Source: Ciona savignyi
Taxonomy: Eukaryota > Chordata > Ascidiacea > Phlebobranchia > Cionidae
Length of the DNA stretch: 64,000 bases
Assembly: GCA_000149265.1 (NCBI GenBank)
Contig: CH002808.1
Coordinates: 24,819-88,818, forward strand
Reading direction: 5' to 3'
Below, one piece after another: positions 12,601 through 24,758 of the stretch. Position numbers and translations under genes: made by a program. Position 1 is the stretch's first letter. The number at the start of each line of letters is the position of its first letter. The notes under the pieces are model-generated. The model did not search any database. It was not told the origin of the DNA and worked only from the letters and a program-made list of their open reading frames with translations.

Positions 12601-15600
12601 CACTCGACGATATGGGTTTCAACGGGGGACCTACTATAGTATAAAATAAAGTGACAGACATATATTGAAAATATTAAAACGGCATTACGTTATCATCGTA
12701 GTCGTATATCATTCCATTGCTATTAGTCTTTTTTTATATGCTATAAGTACGTTTCGCAAGGACTTCACACTTGGTAACAATACTAAAATCCGTTGTCATG
12801 TCGTTGCGTGCGCTATGGGTAAGCAGAAGTCAGCTCTGCTTGGAGCTAAATATTACGTAGCAATACATCCAAGCCTGTCACCTGCGTGACCTTATTGTGT
12901 AATGACTACTGGGTTTTGTTAAACAATGGAAGCTAGCCATAATCCAATGTTAAAAATAGATCCCTCAGCGCCCCTTACCTAATTAGAACGTATTTATACG
13001 TTGGCGTAACGAAGTCCTTAGTTATTCCACGAAGTTTAACATACTACTTACGTAATTCCACCTTAAGTTTCATACTAATGCACTTGTGGAAGGTGGACGC
13101 TGTTTGAATGTATGGAAAATTCGGAAAGACATATGCGTGTGATTAGTTGCACTGCCACTTATATGTAGCCGTTGTGTTCGATTTTTTTCTGTAAGCGTTA
13201 TTTTTTTACTTTTTCCAGTTCTCCGCTTGTTATCCAAGGTTATGGATGCTTCATAGTAATAACGAAGAGTAAATAGCGTCTCCGAGACCTAAAGCTGAAT
13301 GTTACCAGGTGCACAGGCGTAATCTGGTGGTTATTTATAGACTTAATCGGAAAATAATTATTGAAAGTTACAACCATGCAGACGAATATTACATCAACGG
13401 TTACAAGTATAAGGTTTTATGTTTTAGTTTAGGTATATAATACCATCTTTGTAAAAAAAAAAACGCTTATATTAAGTTTTTAAAATTAATGCCCTTTTCA
13501 ATCAAAGTTTAATCGTGTATGATAACTTTAATTCTTACTGTTTTACGACTTGATTTATATGTTATTCATATATCTGTTCTCGGAACCTGTTAAACAATAA
13601 AGTGAGCCGTTTGACATCGTCTGTCTTCTTCAACTGGATATATTGTTGACATAGGCATATATCTACCCATCTAACAATACCGTATTGGCTTTATTTGCTA
13701 TCGCAATCATGATAGATGTCATTAGTTTAAGCCCATGTTATCGTGTGCGGGAAAAAGGTTGGTTCCAGTGAATTTTAAGTTTTGAGGTTTCGTTGTAATT
13801 TTGTTTTATGTATTTAGAGACGCACAGTTTATCTGTGTGGTATGATTTTAAGCTTAAGTGTATGGGTGGACGTAGTATGTAATTGAAATTCTATCTCGAC
13901 CGGGAACAGATTTACACCAATAGCTCGGCTATTAATTCTATATAGGCGTGACCACAATCTAAAGTGACGTCTGCTCTTGACCTTTCCGTGACATTCAAAC
14001 TAGCAGAGATACAGGACATTTGTCGACGCGTGCCGGTGCCCAGAATAAAGCTTAAGCAAAACAAGGCGTTCTCAGAGCTCTGCCGTTTGGTCCATTTACC
14101 TCGCACAAACCAACACATGACCATATCGTCTGGAAGAAATCTGGAAAGGAAAGTGTTTACCACAAAGCTCGGCACATTTCGATATGAACGCTCGATCTGC
14201 AAACAAAGGCTTGCGAGGTAACGGCCGTACATTTCAACCGTGGTATTCCGAGACATTCGTATTGACTCTGCGATCGCACGTGGATAAGGCTCCGTCTACT
14301 GATTAATCTTAAGTTTAACGTGTCGCTTACTGCAGTACAAGATTAGACCAAGCAAATTCTAGTCGCTGTAGTCTTAACAGATATGTTTCTAATTTGCATA
14401 CAGAGAAATACGTGAAAGCTTGGTTTAGTAAACTGTCAGGTTAATTGAACAACTTGGTGTTAAGCATGCGGCTCGGGTCAATTTGAAACTTCAATTGTGG
14501 TTCAATGTCAAATTGACAGCGATAGAACAACCATCACCACCCATCCTCGAGTTTTCTGCGTCGACGTTATGACCGTTGGAATCCTGGCATCGGAACTACG
14601 TCACAAAATTATCTGTGACGTCATGCCTGCAACAACAACGGTGTCGCTCATTCTAATATGCTGCCGGTCAGTTCTTTGGTCATCCGACCGTTTGGTAACA
14701 TATGACTTACTGCTTTGCTTTCTTAGCCCGTAGCTGAACTATACAACGTGATATTACGTAAAGAACTAATCTATATATCAACCTATGTATGTGAATTTAC
14801 AGCTTTTTTGTTTAGGGATTACGCGATTGCATTGCCATATACGAAATTGATTTTCAGTACCGGTATGTGATAATACCGACTGATCACTTTTATAATTATC
14901 CGCCAGAGCATTGCCAGCAATACTATGTACTTGGTTTTAATATAAAACTTAGCAACGCCAGTGCGGCCTTTAAGCGGCAATCTGCACACTTGAGTTTTGA
15001 CACATTTCGCCGAGCTAATATTTATAGATCTCGGCGTTGTGCAACCCGACTATAGTTATCCTTCTACCTCGCTCAGTAGTTAGTAAAATACCAGCAAGTC
15101 CCTGAAATATTAAACGAAAACGGCAAGCTAATCGTGATTCTAATAATTCATCCGACACCTTTAACATTCAGTCTTAGTAAATATTGAATTTCTCTTTGAT
15201 ATTATGCCTTCCCATTATTATTAATTCAGAGAACGGTGTAAAGGTGCCGAATGGTATTTATCCGCCCTTTGTGTAAAACGGAATCCCCCAACCCTTTAAC
15301 ACAAAGTCCTTTTACTAGATTTTTTGAATTGTGCACCTTTTAATTAATCGCTTTAATCGTCCCGCAGTGAGCTTCATCGCAACAAAGTAATTCTTTCCTA
15401 CATAGAATTCCACAAAAATAATGACACTTGGCGAAATACGGCGACTGTTTATATTTATCGAAACCACAAGTTTACCTCTCATTTTGGTCATGGAGAAATT
15501 AAAATCATATCTATTCGGAATCATTTTCATTTCGAATCGTAAAATCTTCATAACCTATTATGAGGACCAAAAATAATAAATCGTTTCCAGAAAGGACAAC

Positions 15601-18300
15601 GTTAAAGGTTGCCTTCTGTTTCAATGGCTACGAATAATGTGTAATTCTTACTCGTGATCGTCACTGAATAAACACGATTTTTCTCTCGTGTTCAACCAGT
15701 GTATGTAAATACTGACAATCCGCTTCTTAAGTCGTTTGTTAAATGTAAAAACGAAAGAATCCATAATTAGAAATGTTTTCTTTTGAGTGTACTTAAAACT
15801 GCTGTCACCAGAAAACAACAAACAAAAATGGATTTTCATTTTAACATTGTGCATTTTTTAGATATACGACGTTTGGAAATTAAAAGGAAATTTGTGGTAG
15901 TATAATTTATCAACCTTCTATACCCTGTCCCGGATGCGGGCAGAATCGTAAACTCTATTTTCAGATGGACCATGTTCACGCGAACGCTAAATCCACATTT
16001 CGTTTACGCAACTAGAATATCCTCACCCTGCCGCGTTTTCTTATATAGGTTTCCATTTAGGTTCACTTCTTTTACCGCCTGGTTTGTTTCAATAAGCGAA
16101 TGCCGTTTGTCATGTGGAACCAAGCCGCGAGTTTTGTTTTTTACACGCTTGAGCCGCTGAGTTTTGCAAGTGGGGAAACCCAAAGCGTAACCTGTCGCCA
16201 AGTTTTGGCAAGTTTCTGCACAGATATCCTTAGTTTAGGTTATTTTTTGTTTCCACGATGAAAACATGAAGCAGGACTATTGATAAAAATTTGAAAAACG
16301 GAAAACATGACAGTCGTTAGAACACGTCTAAAAAGAAATAAATTATTAAATTTCGGTATAATTAGACGTGGCCGCTAAACCCAAATAAATAAAAAAAATG
16401 TTAATAAAAAAATTACTCTATTACACTAAGCCTCGAAGAAAAGTGTGCGGTAAGGTACGGAACTGCATAAATTCCACTCTCCTATAACACGGTGCTCGGG
16501 ACATTGTACAGGGTATGTTCGTGTCGACAGTGATCCTGTAGTTTTAGCAAAGCACTTATCCGAATTCTTTTCCCGAGTGTGGAAATTAATCACTTGACAT
16601 TTGCTTTTACATGGCTTTGTTGTTTTTAGGGTGTGTGGTTTTCTTCTGCATAATTCTAGGTTCTGTAGTTGTATGTTTAGTCGTTTGGCCGAAAGCAGTT
16701 TATTACCTTATGACTCTTACTTCTGCTGTGTAGTACAGTTTAATTTTAACTTCAGTTTATTTTTTTATTTTTTTTTTATGTTCTGTTTTTTTTATGTTCT
16801 GTTCGTCGCGAGTTGGCGACGATGAGACGCAAATACTACTTATGTTCCAAGTTCATCAAAAGTAGCCCCAAGACCATCGTTGTATTATGGTATTGGTGCA
16901 GCGCCATTGCTGAAAAACACAACTGCTACGCAAATATTTAAGGTCAAATTCGAACACTCGTGCAAAACAAAAAAAGGAAAAAAAGATTTCGACAAAAAAA
17001 AGCATTTTTGAGGTTTTTTGAACGATGCGAACGGAGTGACTATTGTTTTTCGGGTATTGTTTTTTAACAATGGTCTGCAATTCATTTTTTAATGTAAGCC
17101 CGGTTATTTCAACCTAAACAAGCAACCTAAATATTCGGAATTGAAACTAAGTAATATACTTATAAATGATGCATTTCGATGGAAAACCTCCAGCGGAAAT
17201 CAATTTAACAACCAAACTTTGTTATTGCACGACGCATTCCATTATAGATTTCCAGGCCGCTAATTATGCAGAGTAACCATGAAACACTCTGACTAATGCT
17301 GACTCGACTAAATTTTGATTCGCGTTGTTAAAGATATATTTTTTTTATGCCAAAGAGTTAATTGCGTAAAACCTTTGATGGAATATCTAACGGCACGTTA
17401 TAGCACACGTGGTGGTTAATCATTATTTGTAGCAATTATTAAACTATTAGTTTGGCGCTGTGCTCAATATTTGTAGACCAAGGGCACAATTACTACGAAT
17501 GCACAAATGACCGTACATTTATTTCTCATTTAGCATTTAAGGTGCTGCAAACTAACAACCTCCCTAATACAATTACCGACCAATCAAAATTATAATTTGT
17601 GCGACAAAATATTATCATTTTTATAAGGATTTTGTTTGATGTATATTTTAAGTAGTAATGGCTGATAAACCGAATTTCAAGTTAACGTTTTTTTGTTTTT
17701 TTTTCGTTTCTTGTTACATATTTAGCTTGTGCAAAATTTGTCCTTTAATCGTATTTGATTAAGATTTCTGGCAAACATTTCAGGCTTGCGTATGATTTGT
17801 CCGTTATGCGGAATTGTTTAATTAATATTTGTTTGTTCCAAAAAAGAATATACGAAACGAAAGTAGAAGCTTGTTAAAATAATCTGCTTCTGAACCAGTC
17901 GTTCGATTATACGTGTTTTCCTTGGCTCGTGAAGCCATTTGACCTCTGCGAGCTAAATCGTTCGATCACCTTCATAAAATTTTAACGGTTATCGAATTCC
18001 TTAACTGGTTTAGCCGATTCAATAACGCTGCCACGGCCGACGCCTCGTCGCTGTCAATATATAACACACCCGTAGTTCAGAAACCTTTATTAGTTAACAC
18101 CCATGGATAGGAAAAACCGTGTTTGCATGCGACTTATTGTTAAACTCTTGGTCATATTATTTCACCTTACACCGTCAATCCAATCTTTAAATCAACTTAT
18201 TTCCGGCTTATTAGCCTGAAAATTGACCACCCACTTTTGTTGTGCAACTAAATACTTTCATTCTAAATTAATAACGAATGCTATTGTTGGTTAATAAGTA
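12601..18300. other. Intergenic, no gene supported
   Basis: Moderate base composition with scattered CpG. Frames overlap on both strands at 13912-14256 but neither shows a domain or splice context. A full cAMP-response-element palindrome, TGACGTCA, is at 14616-14623. Low-complexity T runs lie at about 16741-16800. I see no RNA gene. Confidence 0.35.
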
Positions 18301-18339
18301 AGCGCGTAGGTTTCGTATTGTTACCGTTACGTTACCTTT

Positions 18340-18740
18340 ATTCTCGTGCAAAATTACCCTTTCGTGTTCGTTTGTGACGTCATAAGGAACATTATGGCTC
18401 CATTTGGCAGAGCGTCGGTTGCCAAGGGTGCTCGGTAACTCCCGAATTGACGTACCCGACCATTGGCTTTTTTAAACCTTTTAAAATAGACCTTTTTGAA
18501 AGGGGCGCGACGTGACGTGACCCACCCCCCGATTTAACTTGTTTTGTCCCTCAGTTCAGCGCGACGCCAATTTTCACTCACGCTAAGCTTTCGATTACAG
18601 TGTTTCCCGTCTGTAGGGAACATTTCCGCTCCAAATTTGGCCCTTTAGTTGCATATGGAGCTTTACCGCTCCAGATTTGGCCCTTCAGTTACATATGGAG
18701 CTTTACACTTATAAATTGGTTTGTCTGTAACACTTCATTT
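18340..18740. promoter_or_regulatory. Promoter-like patch with CRE, CCAAT and GC-rich elements
   Basis: Within about 200 bp there are TGACGTCA (18375-18382), a reverse CCAAT (ATTGG) near 18465, a CArG-like CTTTTAAAATAG near 18478, the half-CRE run GACGTGACGTGACCC near 18509 and a C-rich stretch. The clustering contrasts with AT-rich surroundings. It could be an enhancer or distal promoter of the MOB2 gene on +, but no transcript evidence is visible. Confidence 0.3.
18626..18705. repeat. 40-bp tandem duplication
   Basis: Two adjacent copies of a unit beginning CCGCTCCA(A/G)ATTTGGCCC and ending CATATGGAGCTTTA, differing at a few positions. Confidence 0.8.
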
Positions 18741-19661
18741 TCCTATGTATCCTACGCGACCCACCAATGAGTTGTTAACAAAGTGTTTTTCCTAATTAAA
18801 ATGATATTTTATTAATTTTCTGTGAAATTATATTTATAAGTGTTGTTTTTTTTGGAAGCTGTACGACTCCACAAATTTAGTTGTTTCAGTCACTGGCAAG
18901 CAGTCGGTGGTACCCACAACCTGCAATCAACTTTCAAATGACCGCAAATGAAAACGGTTCTGACAACACTGTCTGAAATCCACCACAACACAACCGCTTA
19001 AGGAAGGGTGTAGCCAAAGGGGGTGTTTTGTGTTGCTATCGTTAATAACTTTAGAGCAGACTTAGTTCATCGTGTTCTATTCATTCCCATGTAAACCGTT
19101 TCCGGCGGGAAATCGTTGAAAATCAGATTTTTATTTCGTGCTAAGTGCTAACAATATTTGATGTAGTTGCCCCTGTTTAACTTCACATGAAGCAAAATCG
19201 TCTAAATTCAATTTAAAACAAAATATTTTTTCAGGTCAGAGCCTTAGTGCATTTTATTCTGTATTTCTATGTGTAAAAGAAATTACACATTTACTTGTTC
19301 TGACATTTATTATGAACTACCATACGTTCTAGTATATAGCATTGTCATTTAGAACAATACATTGATAAATGAACTTAAGATTAAAATTCGGTATTTTATT
19401 AATATTTATCTTTGGATATTAAATAATATCACCGCCTGGTCTTGAAATATTACTTTTTCAAGGCACAGTTACTGCCTATTAAACTTGATCGCAAGAAAAT
19501 TGATCGCCAGTTAATGATGGGCTATAACTTATTATAGCGCTAATACGACCACGAATGAATCTAAATGATCTGTTCTGCGCCTTTAAATTCTGATCATAAC
19601 CATTTCTTCTAACATTTAATTTGTGTGATTTAAGCAATTATTATGCATACCGGTAACTAAT

Positions 19662-19860
19662 TGAGGGGTTTAAATTTAAAAATACTGGAAATTAAAAAAA
19701 AGGAATTTTGTGTGAAAGCGTCCTTCTAATTGATGGGTTAACACTTTGAAATACAGAAAATTAAAAAGGATATTTTGTGATGGCGTACACATAATTAATG
19801 GGTTAAAATTTAAAAATACTGGAAATTAAAAACGTGAATATTCTGTGAAAGAAGACATGT
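19662..19860. repeat. Three-copy tandem repeat, about 66 bp unit
   Basis: Each unit runs from TGGGTTAA(A/C)A(T)TT through AATACTGGAAATTAAAAA to ATTTTGTGNNNG. Units start near 19662, 19729 and 19796. They have diverged by substitutions and small indels. No coding function is seen. Confidence 0.65.
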
Positions 19861-22800
19861 ACAAAATAACTACAAAATGAATGTGCGACAATGTATATGT
19901 CGCTGTCGTTTATATCAACAACGTCGAGTTGTTTATCCTGTACCAATCCCCCTTGTACCAATTGTTCTCTCTATGTGGTCCAAGGGGCAATCAGATTTTA
20001 TAGTAGTTACATTTTTGTGTTTATTTCTAATATCATCTATATGTGGTCTATCATTCTGTTTATCAAATCTGTAATACTGTGTGACGGTGCGTTATCAGTT
20101 AATATGTCAAGATAAATAAGACTAATAGGACTCGCTTTGATGTATTTTTAACATCGGCAACGGATTTCCAATTTACAGTTAATTTTCGTTTTCTTGGTAT
20201 TTTATCCACAAAACAAATAGAAAGAATCTATTTTGGTTGGCAGCTGTAGAGTCGTCTGCAATCAGAAAGATCCTGGTCATGGTTTAATGTTTGTGTAACA
20301 GAATTGTGGTTTATTGTTCGGCTGACATCTGGAATATGCCGTTGTCTAGTTCTGTTGTTCTACTTATGCTTTTCCCTGCGGCGACGCTTCGTACGCCATA
20401 TGCTCGTTCTCCTTGTCTGCCGCTGCGATTTTAAAGCTACTTTTAATCGTAATCCCGAATTTATAGAGTGCCACATCGAAATTCAAATATTAGCTTACCT
20501 GCTAACACGGACGACTATGTTATGTTGCTGTGTAAGAACATGCGTTGTGTTGTCGCACTTTATGAGCGCGTACATTTCCAAGAATTCCATTCTTCTTTCG
20601 ATCTAAAACCGAAATACTAGTTAACGAGATTGAATCCCCGAGTTCTATTTACTACTTAGCGGAAATGCATCTTTTGTGTTGTTTGTGTAAATGACTAAAT
20701 ATAAATGACTAAAATATATGAGTCAAATTGTTTTTAATTATTTATAGAAATAAAGGCTAATCATATTCTTACCCCGTGGATGGGAAAACGAAGGGGCGGT
20801 TATGACACGTCCAAAACAATGGTGAACAACAAGAGGCACTTAACTAAACGTTCACTTGCTTCGTTTACTACCTTATTTGTATTGATACAGTATAAAATGA
20901 AATAAAGGAACAGTTAGGCCTCGTCATCGGGCAAACACGCAATGTCCAGTTTAGGAGAAAGGTTCAGTCGTAAACCGTAGAGCGGATACTACGATGTGCA
21001 GTGGACAAGTAGTCGGTATCCTGTGCGTATTTTTCGCTTAGTCAAACACCACAACGGCGACCTGAGCGTAAACAAGTTCGCAGCGTGCCGCCAGCTCAAG
21101 AGTGTTTGCTGAATAAACTTTTTTTAGTAACGCTGACGATTACGAAATAATTTACTAACGGCTACAGTCTTGTGACTGGCGTGTGTTGCTTTGTGCTCTG
21201 CGCTTTAATGGAGTATTGTGAAGTTCATATAATTGACAGTCTGTATCTTGCTGTATTGGGATTTCCGCCGTATTATTGTTATATTATACAGTCTAATGCA
21301 GGAGGGATTGAGTTAGAATAAAGCAAAGTTAACTTAAAGTAAAGGAAACACTGTAACAAGTTGTCTGTACTTCCTACTATGGAAATCAATTTCAATAGGT
21401 TGTGTGTGTGTGTGACAAAGGGCAATTGTTAGTAACAAAGCTCCGAGTTTCGATAGAAGAAACATGATATCAAGCTCATTTGTTTCGATTTTAAAACGTA
21501 ACCACATTTGTGGGAGTCTCACTGTTAGTGAGGTGTTATAAACGTAATTTTAGTAGTTTTTAGACGCAAGTTGAGTTTTATCACTGACAACCATGTGCTT
21601 TGAAAGAAACTTCCGGGGAGTTAGTATAGAAATAAAGGAGAGGTGACCAAAAGGTTGCAAGCACAGTAGTCCGATAATAGACTGGCGGTTATACATTTAG
21701 CTGAAATTAGTAGGCTATAATCAATCTTCCCCATTGTTACCATTGGTCATTTTGAGCATTTATTAGTTTGAAACCGAGACGCTGGCAACGTCACTTAACA
21801 GTACAGCTGCAGCTTTGACGTTCATTAAAATGTCTAGACTCGGAACTCTACAGTTATAAGCAATTGTAAGCGATTTCCCATCGATAACCAACTAAGATTG
21901 CGACAATCTATTTTTGTTTGAGTAACTGCATTGTGCTGTTCCACAAAGTTCAGTGCGGCCACTGGCCGGTCTAATTAGACGACCTTTTTTGGACGTGGTG
22001 CTGATGTTTTATATTATAGAGTTATAGACGATGTCTGCTGTAAAGCCTTAAAGTCTGGTTAAGCTGAGTCTCTTTACTAGTAGTCACATTGACCTTGATT
22101 GAACGAAAACGTTTGACAGCTAATCATGCTCTGTTTGGACAGACGTCTTGAAATAATTTCCCTTTAGAAAGTGAATGTAATTATCCCACAATTGCACCAT
22201 TATCTGGTAATTCTGTCAAATGAGTTTAGAATGCTTTTCCGTATCTCATGACCCTGAAGGTAGTGATAGGTGTTGTGTTTACTTGCATCAGCCCCGCCCC
22301 AAATCGAGCATATGTTCGCTGACGATTCCACCTCGGAATAACTACACGTAACGCGTTGTTCGCTAGAGCGAATATTTGCCTACTTGTTTCTTGTGACTTT
22401 GTTTGCCGTTTCTGTTAGCTTAACGTGAGCACACAATTGCTTTTTTGCCTAGGAAGCTCCATGATTGTTCAAGCGCAATGCTCGTTTTCGATGGCCTGTG
22501 TGGAAACTTGACGACACACCAGACAGTGCTATCTCGAGCGTCTGCTAACTTTATTACCCTGATACGATCCCCGCGACTTTCGACGTTCTTTTCAATCCCT
22601 GCTTAGAAGGTGGCCTATGAATGGAACGCCCACAGCGTAGCACCAGTGTTCCGAGTTTAGATAGATGTCGGGCAATGTTTTGTGGTACAGATCTTATTTG
22701 TTATCCTATCTTTGTACAGAAGTTCGGAATTTAATAACTTGCAAGCGCGGAAATGATGTTCGTAAACCGCCGAGTTAAATGCACACATACAATGCGTGAA

Positions 22801-23750
22801 TCACAGCAGTTCGCTAAGTCACGTACATGCGATACCACCTACAAACAAACTGTGTAAACTCAGCAGAATAAGTACAGGTCCAGTCAGCGCTGCACATAAA
22901 AATCAGTAAACAAGGAAAGCTAGCAAATCGGTCAATAAATAGTTACAATGTGTCGGAAAATCCCCATGAATTACACAGCTTCAGTTACACCACGCGTGCA
23001 ATGCATCAACATCAAACTGCATACGTCATTGACAGCTTAAGGTAGACACTAGTGTATCTAATTGATGCGCAAGGGTTGACGGATCTAATTGATGCGCAAG
23101 TTTTGAAGGATCGTCGCTTTGATGCGCCTATCAAGGCTTAACATAAATCCTTAAGTGTATGCGGTTAAAATATCAAACGTATGTTTTATTTAGAGCGGAG
23201 TTAGATGCCCAGTTCGTCGAATAATTTACAAGACTATACCAAGTTAGTATCTAGCCAGTTCAATGAACCATGTACATTTAATTAGTGAACATCAATCTTT
23301 AAGAACGGTTCGTTGATGTCTACACAGACCATATTTTGTTCTTTTAAAATGATGTATCGGTGTTATAATAATCACTGGTTGTGGGATACGCTGATGTGAA
23401 ATTGTTTACTGGTTTTAAAGGCTTTAGTTTACATAGCGGGTACTCAAAGTAGCTTGTGCAACTATGTAGACTGTTCTCAAGTACTTCTCAAGACTACTTG
23501 AATAGAAATACTGTCGTTTGTCTGCCAAGCTTGTTTTATGGGGATTTCATTTTTAAATAATTTTTAAACCGATTATGTATCGTTTCGTGATGGTGGTATT
23601 GTTTCCATTTGCCCTCATTTACATGAAGCACTAATGCGTTTTGTGTGCAGTTTCGTCGAAAGTTTAGTTACGAAATTAGGCAATTATCGTCTCAAACGAG
23701 TTGGTATAATATAATCACGGCGGTGTTTAATTTCCTATTTAGAACCCTCG
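19861..23750. other. Intergenic, no gene supported
   Basis: No exon with matching motifs could be recognised. The longest + frame (20304-20606) is a hydrophobic/cysteine-rich translation with no family signature. A short direct repeat of CTAATTGATGCGCAAG lies at about 23058-23102. A Sp1-like CCCCGCCCC is near 22292. Confidence 0.35.
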
Positions 23751-23779
23751 ATTTTTGACGCACACGTACCTTGTTGCTG

Positions 23780-23900
23780 TAATTATCACCCTCTGGCCTT
23801 CTATTGGCAGCTCTCCTTGGTCACGTGACACAAGCGTCGTCCCTACGACCCGGTTTTTGTTTATCGCCGCTTTTTACGAAGTGCTAAATCCTGTGGACTA
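23780..23900 (+). promoter_or_regulatory. Possible MOB2 promoter (CCAAT and CACGTG)
   Basis: A reverse CCAAT (CTATTGGCAG) near 23799 and an E-box GGTCACGTGACAC near 23819 lie in a locally GC-richer patch about 0.9 kb before the first MOB2 coding exon. Promoter identity is inferred only. Confidence 0.25.
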
Positions 23901-24758
23901 CTGCGACCGCTGGTCGTGTTTAGATTGTACCACTTCGTCTAGTTCGTATCCTATGTGTGATGACCGGGTACTCTGTGTAACGCAACGTGGTCTTAACATT
24001 CTGTATGCTTGCTAAGTCGTGTAATGCTTCCGCGAGAAGGGTCACTCAGTTATTTCACATCCAGTTTTGTGAACGTTGTTTTCAAGCGATTCTTAATTTT
24101 CTTCTTTGTTTGACCCTACGACCACAACCGTCGCCTTGGTTTTTGAAAAACGTGAGATCTCCGTATTTTGTCGAAAGAAACGAACGCTGACTGAGATTGT
24201 GGTGTTGAATGAGCAAACATTTCGTTTGCCCGTCTTATCGCAGTGTGCTAGAGCCGTGTGAGCTTTAGAAAAAGGCAGCAACCCGCAGTGGCAGCGCCGA
24301 TATCCAGACATGAATCATTCATTGCTTCAGTGCTCAGTACCAACAGACAAGCGTTTTAGAGTTTTCTATTCGTAGTTCAGCACTGAACATGCTTATTCAA
24401 GTATTTAGGCAAATTATACTAGGAAAACGTTAGGTTTTCGGTTTAGATCAGAAAGGAATCTTCCTTGAACTAATGGACACGATGTTTTAGAGTTCACGAT
24501 ATTTGATTGTGTTGGAAAATCACCCAAAAATGTAAATAACGAAAACCTTAGAAACTAGGTTCTAAGTTAGATACTAAGATTGCCAATTGTGGCAAAATAT
24601 AAACTTATATGTGTGTATTAAATAGAAAGAAATTGACATATTGCTAATAACTATTCGTCTTTCTCTGTGTTCTAGTTTAATAATATTTAAACCAAATCCC
24701 ATGCCTTTCAACAGAAGTTAATACGCAAGTTTTGTAATATTTAACGATTATTCTAAAC

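Noticed and set aside
13912-14256. 114-codon minus frame overlapping an 85-codon plus frame
   Set aside because: Both strands are open over the same GC-richer patch, with no domain, no splice context and no poly(A) signal in position. Chance openness is more likely.
20304-20606. 100-codon plus frame rich in Cys and Leu
   Set aside because: No signal-peptide or domain pattern that holds up and no exon context.
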